Shown: positions 7,334 to 15,223, counted from the stretch's first letter. The stretch is DNA of 19,130 nt from Pseudomonadota bacterium (GCA_023426275.1 JAFABC010000102.1:1-19130); one strand, 5' to 3'. Program-made: numbers and translations. Notes: generated by a model from the sequence alone, not told the origin.

Positions 7334-8374
7334 CTAGTTCAATCCAGCGGCCAAGCTTTCAATCTTTGCGTAGAGAGAATCGAGGGATTTCATTTCAACA
7401 ACACCTTGCAGACTTTTATCGGCCTTTATTTGAAGAAAGGGCGCTTCCCACCCCAGTCCTGTGAGCAGCCCCGGATATTCGTAAAGATTTTCGTCGGGGA
7501 AAGGACCCCACATCTGCTTGAAGTTGATTGGAAATCCGAGAAATTTTGCGAAGTTGGCCAGTTTTGGCATGTCGTGAATCGTGCTGCGGCAGACCAGGGA
7601 ATTGAGCTTGATGATGATGTTGGGTTTGCCCTGCGCGGCCCGTTGGGCAAAACGCAGACTGCGGACGATGTTTTGCCACCGGGCTCCCCGCCGGATGGTT
7701 TCGTAGGATCGCTTGAAGCCGTCCACACTGATATTGATTTCCAAGGTGGTGGCCGCGTCGAAAAGTTCCGGCATCGAATGGAGCAGCAACCCGTTTGTGA
7801 CAAGTCGTACGCGCGTCTTCGGACTGGCCTGTTTGGTCAGAAAGCGGAGGAGCGCCCGGCCATCCTTTGTGAACAGCGATTCTCCGCCACAGGTGTCGAT
7901 TTCATCGATCGGATCCGTCTTGATGTCGCGGAAAAGGCGTTCGAATGCGCCGTCCGGTATGGCTTTGGGGATGATGTCGCTGTGTGAGGAATGGCCGGCA
8001 CCGCAAATTTTGCAATGAAGGTTGCACTTGTTTTGCGAAAGAAGGGCCATGGCCGGAGGTATGTAGTCGAGCCTTGTTTCTTGGGCGAAGAAGGCTTTCT
8101 GCATACGCTGGAAAGTTTCTTTTGTATATTTCCCAGAATCTGATTCGAGCTCGTTGCTGTTGAGACAGGGGCATTTGGCGCAATACAAATCGGCATAGTC
8201 ATTGTTGGCAAGTTTCTTTCGAATCGTGGCCAACGCCTCATGGTTCACAAGGTCAAGCATTTCGGCCCGGCTTTGTGGGTAGCGTTCCAGCGGAAAATTA
8301 AGGAAGCAACAGCAGCTGAAGGTATCCGGCCGCAAAAAAAATCCTGTGTAAGGGGCTGAACAGAGAAGTGGCAT
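7334..8374 (-). CDS. Radical SAM protein with N-terminal SPASM-like cysteine set (paralogue 2)
   Basis: 346 residues, full-length paralogue of the protein at 4134-5165. The radical SAM cysteines are 117, 121 and 124 in CNLHCKIC, with 'IDTCGGESLFTKDGRALL', 'VRLVTNGLLLHSMPEL' and 'EINISVDGFKRSYETIRRG' following. N-terminal cysteines at 5, 21-23, 65 and 68 sit almost exactly where the other paralogue has 4, 21-22, 64 and 67, which argues that they bind an auxiliary cluster. No C-terminal SPASM motif was seen. The start at 8374 is the first in-frame ATG of a good frame, with a weak GGA upstream. It is AT-richer than its neighbours by eye. Substrate unknown; position in a glycan cluster suggests modification of a sugar, lipid or peptide. 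Confidence 0.88.
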   Translation of the reverse strand: MPLLCSAPYTGFFLRPDTFSCCCFLNFPLERYPQSRAEMLDLVNHEALATIRKKLANNDYADLYCAKCPCLNSNELESDSGKYTKETFQRMQKAFFAQETRLDYIPPAMALLSQNKCNLHCKICGAGHSSHSDIIPKAIPDGAFERLFRDIKTDPIDEIDTCGGESLFTKDGRALLRFLTKQASPKTRVRLVTNGLLLHSMPELFDAATTLEINISVDGFKRSYETIRRGARWQNIVRSLRFAQRAAQGKPNIIIKLNSLVCRSTIHDMPKLANFAKFLGFPINFKQMWGPFPDENLYEYPGLLTGLGWEAPFLQIKADKSLQGVVEMKSLDSLYAKIESLAAGLN

Positions 8375-8407
8375 GATTTTTTTCCGTAGGGCTGTTGGCG
8401 GTTTGCT

Positions 8408-8683
8408 TCATTGGAAAGACATTGCCCTGGCTGTATTCCTGTCCCGGGTGCGCGGCCTCCCGCAGTCGGCCGTTGGAGCGCCCAGGCCCGGCCCTGGGGA
8501 AATGGTCGCCCCGCGCGTTCGACGGAGCTGTTGGTCTGGGATTGTTAATGGCCGGGCCGGCAATTGCTTAGCAGGTATCGTGCCATGCCATCGCTTGTTG
8601 AAGAACATTCCACGGCGGACGCACGGGCACGCGTCCATCCGGCCCGGGGCCACGGCCCGGACCGCCGGATCAGCCCCCGGCAT
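8408..8683 (-). pseudogene. Decayed WbsX gene (about 91 codons of about 370)
   Basis: It begins like the intact WbsX ('MPGADPAVRAVA' against 'MSDADPAVRAVA'), with the same GGAGG six bases upstream and the same 14-base overlap with the preceding stop. After codon 12 the catalytic part is gone. The frame resumes with a piece matching the last third of WbsX ('RTRGATISPG' against 'RARGATIFLG'; bases about 8446-8600 resemble 5367-5530, with small gaps). The frame is still open to a TGA at 8408, so a 91-residue peptide could be made, but it lacks the YLPQFH, ANENW and NEWGEG motifs and cannot be a functional WbsX. Confidence 0.82.
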
Positions 8684-8740
8684 GGTGCGCCTCCACGCCG
8701 TGTTTTTGGGCCATGGCGTCCATGATCGCCACGCGCTGCG
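8649..8740 (-). repeat. 92-base diverged direct repeat, copy B
   Basis: Partner of 6258-6349 at a constant offset of 2391 bases. It covers the last codons of the intact glycosyltransferase, the coupled ribosome binding site and the first 12 codons of the decayed WbsX. Confidence 0.85.
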
Positions 8741-9545
8741 CCAATTTGCCGGAAACGTCGCACAAGGCAATGCCCAGCGCCCGGGCCCGGGCGGAGAGCA
8801 GATGTTCGCGCACGATGCAGGCGGCTTTTTCCCGGAGCCGCCGCAGGGCGGCCGCGTCGCCGTCAGGAACGTCGGCGCGGGTGTGCCAGCGGGCCTCGTA
8901 TTCTCCGGGGGAGCCAAGCAGGTAGCTTTTGAGATAGCTTTGGTACTGCGGGGAAAGCGGACCGTCGGGATTGAAAAAAAGCCCCGGGTCCGGGTGAAAG
9001 ATCGCATCGGGCGCGTCCCGGGGCTCCCGGGCTTCGCCGCAATCCACGGCCAGGGGGAGCAGGCGAGACAGCGTGTCCCAGCGGGCAAGCACAAAGCTCG
9101 TGCGCAGCCAGAAACGCATGGGAAGTCCGAACAGCGTGATTTCGCGTGGGTAGAGATCGACATGGCCGACGAGGCCGCCACTGTCGAGCCATTGCGCCAC
9201 GGGTTCCTGGCCGAAACGGTGCAGGTAGTCCAGGTCGAAGTTGCGGTGGAAGGTGTCGTTGCACAAAAGGACGGCATCTTCCGGCGAAAAATCCCGGCAG
9301 ACAAGCCAGTCCAGGCCTTTTTCCCAGCCGCTGAACTCGCGTTGCCGGTTGTCGCCGCCGATGAGGACGAACCCTTCGGGCGTGCACGAGACCTGCTCCG
9401 GCGGCTCGGCGTTGTCCACCACCACCACGTCGGTGGGGACCCGGTCGAACGCCGGCGCCAGGATGTTTTCCCGAAGCGCGGCCATTGCCCGGGCATGGTG
9501 GGTGTGTCCGTATCGCAAAAAGACGACGCGCAGCGTGGCCGTCAT
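8670..9545 (-). CDS. Glycosyltransferase, probable GT-A fold
   Basis: 291 residues starting MTATLRVVFLRYGHTH. GT2-like signs are 'DVVVVDNAEPP' (residues 39-49), 'LIGGDNRQREFSGWEKGLDW' (61-80) and 'AVLLCNDTFHRNF' (91-103), in which Asn-Asp-Thr stands where GT-A enzymes carry the metal-binding DXD. It probably transfers a sugar in the cytoplasm; donor unknown. The frame is open up to 9605, but 9545 is chosen because GGAG lies about 10 bases upstream and the extra residues look noncoding. The stop lies 14 bases inside the decayed WbsX start, so this gene and WbsX were once translationally coupled. A 24-codon piece of a second copy survives at 6279-6350. Family assignment is moderate; that it is a real gene is very likely. 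Confidence 0.8.
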   Translation of the reverse strand: MTATLRVVFLRYGHTHHARAMAALRENILAPAFDRVPTDVVVVDNAEPPEQVSCTPEGFVLIGGDNRQREFSGWEKGLDWLVCRDFSPEDAVLLCNDTFHRNFDLDYLHRFGQEPVAQWLDSGGLVGHVDLYPREITLFGLPMRFWLRTSFVLARWDTLSRLLPLAVDCGEAREPRDAPDAIFHPDPGLFFNPDGPLSPQYQSYLKSYLLGSPGEYEARWHTRADVPDGDAAALRRLREKAACIVREHLLSARARALGIALCDVSGKLAQRVAIMDAMAQKHGVEAHHAGG

Positions 9546-9662
9546 GACGTCTGCTCCGTTTCGGGCCGGCGCGGCCGCGGGGATGTCCGATCCCCCTTGG
9601 ACCACGGGCCGGCCGGTTGCCGCGGATGGATGTGGGTCCGAAACCGTGCGGCGGACATTTTC

Positions 9663-10739
9663 TCAGTCGAAAGAATAGCTTCCGCCTCCCCGGTACAGCC
9701 CGCTTATGAAAGACACAAGCATGCCGTTTTGGTGCAGGGCGAAGAGTTCGTGGCCGGGCATGTCCGAAAAAAGCCGGTCCAGAAACTCGCGTTGAAAATC
9801 GTCACGCGCCAGACGGGACACGCGTCCGCCCTTGTGCAGCAGATCCTCGTAGAGCATCCGGGAGACCGTGAAATCCGTCAGTTCCTTCAGTTGATAGGCG
9901 GGAATATTCCCCCACACCGTCAGTTTGTGGTGAACCTCGCTCCAGTAATGGCTGGCGACGATATAGTGCAGGGACGGGTCGGTGGCCTGGTCGCTGTCGA
10001 TGAACAGCGTTCCCGGCAGATCGAACAGGGTCTTGATGATCCAGCCGCGCAGTCCCTTGCCGATGATGCGCACGTTGTCCAGTTGCCTGGGGAGCGAGAG
10101 CACCGTGCCGGCCAGGTCCCAAAACAGTTCCTTGCCGTTTCCTCCCCAGACTTCCAGGTTCGCCGGGATGGACAGGTGGTCGCGCGCCGCCTGGACATAG
10201 GCGTCCACATCGGGCAGCCCGGCCGCCGCATCGAAACGTCCCAGCGTCAGTCCGGTCATGTGCAGATCGGGATGCCGGAGCGTGCCCTGTCGGAACAGCG
10301 CCTCCACGACGAGCCTGATGCCCCAGTGCTCCAGGCATTTTGAATCGTGGAAAAGGACAATGGCGTTTGGTTTGAGCCGGGGGGCCAAGGCCGTGATGTC
10401 TTCGCGTCCCCAGTGGAAACTGTGATCCCCGTCGATGAGCAGCAGGTCGATGTCTCCCTGGAGTTGTTCGGCGAATTGCCGCGAGGTCCCCTGGAACAGC
10501 GTCACGTTGTGGGCGGCCAGAATTTCCGCCGCCTCGGGCTGGGGCGCCGGGTCCACGGCGTAGAAGCGGCAGGTGGGATCGGCGGCCTGCCGCATGAGGA
10601 CGGAGGAGGCGCCGCGCCAGGTGCCGACCTCGACGATGGTGCCGTGGGCGGGCGTCAGGCCGGCGGCGGCGTAGAGAGTAAGGCGCTCCTCCGAGTACAT
10701 GAGGCTGGTGGGCGTAATGATACCGGCAAGTGCATCCAT
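9663..10739 (-). CDS. Class I SAM-dependent methyltransferase with extra C-terminal domain
   Basis: 358 residues, first gene of the minus-strand cluster. Residues 33-132 form a Methyltransf_24-like core: SAM motif I 'GTIVEVGTWRGASSVLM' (33-49), 'FYAVDPAP' (59-66), 'DLLLIDGDHSFHWGREDI' (98-115) and 'RLKPNAIVLFHDS' (121-133). The IDGDHS segment is typical of this group and related sugar- or cephalosporin-hydroxylase-type methyltransferases. Residues about 190-358 form a second region not recognised ('LEVWGGNGKELFWDLAGTVL', 'GTLFIDSDQATDPSLHYIV'). The start is firm: AGGAG lies seven bases upstream (10751-10747). Its promoter should lie in the divergent region to the right. Methylation of a glycan is inferred from context. 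Confidence 0.86.
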   Translation of the reverse strand: MDALAGIITPTSLMYSEERLTLYAAAGLTPAHGTIVEVGTWRGASSVLMRQAADPTCRFYAVDPAPQPEAAEILAAHNVTLFQGTSRQFAEQLQGDIDLLLIDGDHSFHWGREDITALAPRLKPNAIVLFHDSKCLEHWGIRLVVEALFRQGTLRHPDLHMTGLTLGRFDAAAGLPDVDAYVQAARDHLSIPANLEVWGGNGKELFWDLAGTVLSLPRQLDNVRIIGKGLRGWIIKTLFDLPGTLFIDSDQATDPSLHYIVASHYWSEVHHKLTVWGNIPAYQLKELTDFTVSRMLYEDLLHKGGRVSRLARDDFQREFLDRLFSDMPGHELFALHQNGMLVSFISGLYRGGGSYSFD

Positions 10740-11112
10740 GGGTGTTCTCCTGAATCAGAAGTGGTTGTCAGCGCTCTCGCGTGGTCTTGCGTACAGTAAG
10801 CGGGGCCCTCTCTCGAACAGAACCGGACGATGCGGTCGCGCACATCGGTACATGCGAACAGGCAACAGCCTCCGGCGCGGCCGGGCGGCGTTTCGGATTT
10901 GTCGGACCGTAGTCAAAGAATTGACAACACGCGAACGCCGCAAACGGATTCGCTCCCGAAACGATCATTGCTCGCAAAAGAACTTCCTTTTGTGGTGTGC
11001 CGGGACATTGTGTTTCCGGTATGGCGTTGTCGTTTCCTTCCCCATGAAAAAAATGTGCCACCTTCACATCGGCGCTTCGTCTGACGCGTCGGTGCGGTGG
11101 CGGCCGCCCTTG

Positions 11113-11127
11113 CGGAAAAGTTTTCCG
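11113..11127. promoter_or_regulatory. 15-base perfect palindrome, possible operator
   Basis: CGGAAAA-G-TTTTCCG, seven-base arms around one central base, in the divergent intergenic region. No T-run follows, so it is not a classical terminator. It could bind a dimeric regulator or be chance. Confidence 0.25.
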
Positions 11128-11356
11128 GTCCGATTGCCAAAGCGCCCGGGCAGAGCCGCTTGAGCGTTTTTTTCAAGATTCCTGGCTGGGCGCAAGTACG
11201 GCCATGGTTTTGCCCGTTTCTGGGGATTGGAATGCGACGGCGAATGTCGCACCGGGGCTTCGCACTGCAGGAGTGTCGCCTCGGGAGGCCGTTGAGGCGT
11301 GAGATGGTGTGTCCTGTGGCGCAGTCGGTAAAATGCGGTCCGGGCAAGCTCTTTTC

Positions 11357-11386
11357 TTGACATTTGATGGAGAACAATCGATATTT
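11357..11386 (+). promoter_or_regulatory. Candidate sigma-70 type promoter
   Basis: A perfect TTGACA (11357-11362) is followed after 17-18 bases by GATATTT (11380-11386), a partial match to TATAAT, in the most AT-rich patch of the intergenic region. If used, the FHA-protease mRNA would have a leader of roughly 460 bases, which is long; the true promoter may lie nearer the gene. Confidence 0.35.
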
Positions 11387-11543
11387 AAGAAAAAATATGT
11401 GAAAAGTTGAAACGTTAGACAGCTGCGGCGTTGCTGCCGGCAAAATGGCGCGACAAGGGATGCGACGCGTTGGCGGCGCAGTGTCTGATTGTCTGGCGTC
11501 GTGTCCGCGCGGTGCCGGCACGGGGATGCGGCCCATTTATGGC

Positions 11544-11561
11544 TGTTGCACGGGTGCAACA
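11544..11561. promoter_or_regulatory. 18-base perfect palindrome, candidate regulator site
   Basis: TGTTGCAC-GG-GTGCAACA, eight-base arms. The inner form TTGCA-N4-TGCAA has the arm length and spacing of CRP/FNR-family sites, but the regulator cannot be named. It lies about 290 bases before the FHA-protease start and 180 bases after the candidate TTGACA box. Confidence 0.4.
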
Positions 11562-11852
11562 TGGGGTGGAGCATCAAGGCATGGATGGCACGCGTTATTT
11601 TGCCACCGATACGGGACGACCGCCCATTTTCGCGTCTGGATCGTGTCGATACCGCCTGCGATGCGGTGTGTCGCTGTGAGGTACCCGACGCAGGCGCGGT
11701 CCATTCTGGATTGTTCTATGTTTATGAAAACAGATTTGTAATGCCATACGCTGTTAACGAGCCGGCTTTCCTGTTCACCACGAGGAGTTCGCTTCGGTCG
11801 TAAAAAGGAAGCGTGGACCTGATCGCGGCAACACACAAGGAGCACGACATCC

Positions 11853-13751
11853 ATGGAAAAAATGTTGTTGAAGCATCTTGAGGGTTCCAAAGCCGGCCAG
11901 ACCGAGCGGTTCGACCTGCCCCTGGCGCATGAAGTCGTCTTCGGCCGCGACCCGTCCGCCCAGATCCTTTTCGACGCCAACAAGGACGATCTCGTCAGCC
12001 GGCTGCACGCCCGGCTGTCCGGGGACCCGGCCGACAAGACGCTTTTCACCATCACCGACCTCAACAGCCGCAATGGCACCTATGTCAACGGCATGCGCAT
12101 CACCGGGGCGGCCAAGCTCAACCCCGGCGACGTGATCGAGTTGGGCACGGGCGGGCCGAAGATCGAATTCGATCTCGATCCCCGTCCGGCCGTGGCTCCG
12201 CCGGCCACGAGGCTGTTCTCCGAACCCGACGTCGGGCCGGCCACCAGGGAGGCGGCCATCCCCACCCGCGAGACCCCGACCATGCCCATGGAGCCGCAGG
12301 CGCCCCTGGGCGGCGGGATGTCCGGACCGGGCGGCCCCGCCGGGACCTCCGGGGGCACCGGCGCGCCGGGCGGGTCCAACGCCATCGGCCGGGCCACGGT
12401 CGAGCGGATGATCAGCCAGACCAAAAGTTCCAACCGCAACCTCGTCGTCATCATCACGGCTGTGATCGTGGTCCTGGTGGGCGTGCTCATCGGCGGCATC
12501 CATTATTACCAGAAGCACGAGGCCCGGGTGGCCGAGGAGAAACGGATCGCGGACGAGCAGCGCAACGAGGCCGAGCGCAAGGCGCTGGCGGCCAAGCTCG
12601 ACGAGGTCAAGGCCACGGGCCAGGAAACGGCTGTCCATTCCTCGGCCGGCGTGAACATCGCCGAGAAGTTCATTCCCTCCACCGTGTTCCTCGAAGTCAG
12701 CTGGAAGCTCATCGACACCGAGTCGGGCAAGCAGGTGTACCACGCCGTCAAAAACGCGCGGCAGCTCAAGGGGCTGTTCGATCTGAGCAATTCCCAGATG
12801 CGCATGGTGCCCAAACGGTACGCCAGGGAGCCTCTGCCCGTGTATTTGCTCAAGGGCAACGTGCTCGAACCCGTGCTGGTGGTCAGCGACGGCAGCGGGC
12901 CGTCCCTGCCCGTGGGCGGCCGCCACACCGGCAGCGGCTTCGTGGTGACGGACAACGGCTTCATCCTGACCAACCGCCATGTGGCCGCCACCTGGGAGGA
13001 CGAATACTACCAGTCCGGACCGCCGCTGCCCGGCTTCGTCTACGTGTGCGAGGACGACCGCTGCCGCCAGTCGCACGTGGAGGTCCTCGACGGTGAAAAC
13101 GAGGCCAACTTCAAGTATATCAAGATGCTGTCCAAATGGGTACCGGCCAACACCGCCACCCTGGGCGGCAAGGAAGTGGTGGGCAAGAAGCTGGAAGGCC
13201 GCCTCGATTACCTGGACGTGACCTTCCCCAAGACCACCACCCCGTGGCGGGCCACGCTGGAAAAGGTCTCGCCCAGTTCGGATGTGGCGCTCATCAAGAT
13301 TCAGACCCCGCATTCCGTCTCGCCGGTCACCATGTGCGACAGCGACTGCCTCAAGGTGGGCGAGATGGTCACGGTGCTCGGCTACCCGGACGTGTCCGCC
13401 GACGCCTACGCCGAAAATCCCTCCTACACGCCGCTGCACCGCCAGGGCTCCACCCGCATCATCCCGGACCCGACCGTGACCCGCGGCAACGTGCAGAAGA
13501 TCATCAAGGGCGAGGCCGAGACCCTGGGCGGCGCGGGCGTCAAATACTACAGCCCCTTTGGCGACGTGTTTCAGCTCGCCATCAACACCACCGGCTCGGG
13601 CAACAGCGGCGGACCGGTGTTCAACGACAAGGGACAGGTCGTCGGCATCTTCACCTACCGCAAGCGCGGCGCCGACAACACCTATGTTTCCATGGCCGTG
13701 CCCATCAAATTCGGTCTGGATCTGATGGGGAGCCAGCGGGTCATCAAATGA
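11853..13751 (+). CDS. FHA domain - transmembrane - trypsin-like serine protease fusion
   Basis: 632 residues. Residues about 5-105 are an FHA phosphothreonine-binding domain with all hallmarks: Gly31-Arg32, 'SRLH' (49-52), 'NSRNGTYVNG' (71-80) and 'LNPGDVIELG'. Residues 110-185 are a Pro/Gly/Thr-rich linker. One membrane helix spans about 197-219, then a charged, probably coiled-coil stretch (about 222-255). Residues about 265-632 are a chymotrypsin-fold protease: His376 ('LTNRHVA'), Asp477 ('SSDVALI') and Ser585 ('GSGNSGGP') give a complete triad, with about 100 residues between His and Asp, part of it probably an insertion. The positive-inside pattern puts FHA in the cytoplasm and the protease in the periplasm. 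AAGGAG at 11837-11842 fixes the start. It heads five co-directional genes; the kinases and phosphatase behind it are its likely regulators (inference). Confidence 0.93.
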   Translation: MEKMLLKHLEGSKAGQTERFDLPLAHEVVFGRDPSAQILFDANKDDLVSRLHARLSGDPADKTLFTITDLNSRNGTYVNGMRITGAAKLNPGDVIELGTGGPKIEFDLDPRPAVAPPATRLFSEPDVGPATREAAIPTRETPTMPMEPQAPLGGGMSGPGGPAGTSGGTGAPGGSNAIGRATVERMISQTKSSNRNLVVIITAVIVVLVGVLIGGIHYYQKHEARVAEEKRIADEQRNEAERKALAAKLDEVKATGQETAVHSSAGVNIAEKFIPSTVFLEVSWKLIDTESGKQVYHAVKNARQLKGLFDLSNSQMRMVPKRYAREPLPVYLLKGNVLEPVLVVSDGSGPSLPVGGRHTGSGFVVTDNGFILTNRHVAATWEDEYYQSGPPLPGFVYVCEDDRCRQSHVEVLDGENEANFKYIKMLSKWVPANTATLGGKEVVGKKLEGRLDYLDVTFPKTTTPWRATLEKVSPSSDVALIKIQTPHSVSPVTMCDSDCLKVGEMVTVLGYPDVSADAYAENPSYTPLHRQGSTRIIPDPTVTRGNVQKIIKGEAETLGGAGVKYYSPFGDVFQLAINTTGSGNSGGPVFNDKGQVVGIFTYRKRGADNTYVSMAVPIKFGLDLMGSQRVIK

Positions 13752-13797
13752 GGCCCGCGACATTCGGCGCGTCGCGGCGTCCGAACGGGAAACGGCC

Positions 13798-15108
13798 ATG
13801 AACGTGCGCCCCGGACAGGTCATCGGCGAATACCGCCTGCTCTCCTTTCTCGGGGCCGGCGGCATGGGGGACGTGTACCGGGCCGAACACGTGCGCCTGG
13901 GGCGCGCCGCCGTCGTCAAGGTGCTCAAGCATCTCGACGCCGGCGGCGCGTCCTGGCAGCGTTTTTTCAACGAGGCGCGGATTCAGGCCGGGCTCAACCA
14001 CCCCAACATCGCCGTCCTGTACGCCTATTACGACACCGGGGTGACGCCCTGCATCGTCATGGAATACGTGGACGGTCCGACCCTGGACCAGCTCATCGCC
14101 CAATACGGCGGACTGGCCCCGGCCACGGCCCTGGCCTTTTTCGCCAAGATCGTGGCCACGGTGGGCTATATCCACGACCAGGGCATCATCCACCGCGACA
14201 TCAAGCCCAACAACATCAAGATCAACAGCCAGGGCGCGATCAAGCTCCTGGATTTCGGCATCTCCAAGGCCGCCTTCAGCCAGGACCTCACGGCCGAGGG
14301 CAAGTGCATCGGCACGGATCACTATCTGGCCCCGGAACAGCTGCGCGGCCAGCCGGCCAGCGTCGCCTCCGACATCTGGTCGCTTGGGGCGCTGCTCTAC
14401 GAGATGGTCACCGGCAAAAAGGCCTTTGAGGGCGGCACCTGGGGCGAGCTGTACAAGGCCATCAGCACGGCCTCCTACACGCTGCCGTCCCTCTTCGCGC
14501 CCGCGATTCCCCCGGACATGGAGCGCATCATCGCGACGTGTCTGAAAAAAAATCCCGCCCACCGCTACCGCTCGGCCAAGGCGCTTTTGGCCGATGTTTC
14601 GGCCTGCGATCCCGCGTCCGGGCGCTCCGGCGGCAGGCGCATCCCCGTGTGGACGCGCCTTGGCTTCCGGCCGGTCTGGGCCGCGCTGGCCCTGGTCATC
14701 CTGGCGGTGGTCGCCGGCGGCGCGGTGCTGCTTTTTCGCGATGCCCCCGTGGTCCCGTCCCCGCCGGTCGCCGTCGCGACGTCTTCGGCCAAGGCCGCGT
14801 TTTCACCGCCGGCCGCGCCGGCGACGCCCCCCGCCGATCCGGCCGTCATGCGCACGGTGCGCATCGACGTCTATGGTAATCCGGCCCGGGTGTACCTGGG
14901 CACGAGCCGGCAGCCCCACGGCGCGGTGCATGCCACGCCCTACCAGGCCAGCTACGCGCGGGGCACGCACCTGTATTTCGTGCTGGAGCGCCCGGGATAC
15001 AGGAACTGCGTCGGCGAGTTCACGGTCCGCGATTCCACGGAAGCCAACAACTATACCTACCAACTGTGCAAGGCCAAGGAGCCTTGTCCGCCATCCGGCT
15101 GTAAATAG
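13798..15108 (+). CDS. Transmembrane Ser/Thr protein kinase with extracytoplasmic beta domain
   Basis: 436 residues. Bacterial Hanks-type kinase domain, residues about 12-275: glycine loop 'LGAGGMGDVY' (18-27), catalytic Lys41 ('VVKVLK'), 'HRDIKPNN' with Arg133-Asp134, DFG at 152-154, and activation-loop end 'GTDHYLAPEQ'. All catalytic residues are present. A membrane helix follows at about 293-313 ('VWAALALVILAVVAGGAV'), then an Ala/Pro-rich linker. The C-terminal region of about 85 residues ('TVRIDVYGNPARVYLGTS') resembles a PEGA-type beta domain and ends with several cysteines ('CKAKEPCPPSGCK'). It should sense something outside the membrane and phosphorylate partners inside, for example the neighbouring FHA protein (inference). 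It starts 46 bases after the protease gene, with GGGAAA upstream. Confidence 0.92.
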   Translation: MNVRPGQVIGEYRLLSFLGAGGMGDVYRAEHVRLGRAAVVKVLKHLDAGGASWQRFFNEARIQAGLNHPNIAVLYAYYDTGVTPCIVMEYVDGPTLDQLIAQYGGLAPATALAFFAKIVATVGYIHDQGIIHRDIKPNNIKINSQGAIKLLDFGISKAAFSQDLTAEGKCIGTDHYLAPEQLRGQPASVASDIWSLGALLYEMVTGKKAFEGGTWGELYKAISTASYTLPSLFAPAIPPDMERIIATCLKKNPAHRYRSAKALLADVSACDPASGRSGGRRIPVWTRLGFRPVWAALALVILAVVAGGAVLLFRDAPVVPSPPVAVATSSAKAAFSPPAAPATPPADPAVMRTVRIDVYGNPARVYLGTSRQPHGAVHATPYQASYARGTHLYFVLERPGYRNCVGEFTVRDSTEANNYTYQLCKAKEPCPPSGCK

Positions 15109-15223
15109 GCCGCCCGCCGCCGTGACGGCCGCCAGCGGTCTTGCGCGGGCGGAGGCGGTTGCGTCCGGGCGGCTCGGGCGTGCGGGAGCGTGTGCACGGC
15201 GGGAAGCGAACAGCGACACCGAT

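Larger units (their letters stand above)
10740..11852. other. 1.1 kb divergent intergenic region
   Basis: It separates the leftward glycan cluster from the rightward signalling cluster and should hold both promoters. Several open frames exist on both strands, but none has coding-like composition together with a ribosome binding site or recognisable motifs. What can be seen: GTCAA-N4-TTGAC at 10912-10925; a palindrome CGGAAAA-G-TTTTCCG at 11113-11127; an AT-rich patch at about 11345-11415 with a TTGACA box; a palindrome at 11544-11561; a second AT-richer stretch at about 11705-11760; and AAGGAG at 11837-11842 serving the FHA-protease gene. A small RNA or unrecognised small peptide gene cannot be excluded. 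Confidence 0.7.

Noticed and set aside
6258..8740. 92-base direct repeats as ends of a mobile element
   Set aside because: The repeats are homologous coding ends of duplicated genes, no transposase or integrase lies between them, and they have diverged by about 14%.
8373..10343. 656-codon open frame on the plus strand
   Set aside because: Antisense of the glycosyltransferase and methyltransferase genes; Arg/Gln/Val-rich shadow sequence without motifs.
11139..11173. Rho-independent terminator near the T-run at 11167
   Set aside because: The stem AAGCG/CGCTT is short, and five bases separate it from the T-run; no gene ends nearby.
11586..11604. Sigma-54-like TGGCACG...TTGC element
   Set aside because: GG and GC are 13 bases apart instead of 10, so it does not fit a -24/-12 promoter.
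11775..13970. 731-codon open frame on the minus strand
   Set aside because: It is the antisense of the FHA-protease and kinase genes, with Gly/His/Asp-rich shadow composition typical of GC-rich DNA.
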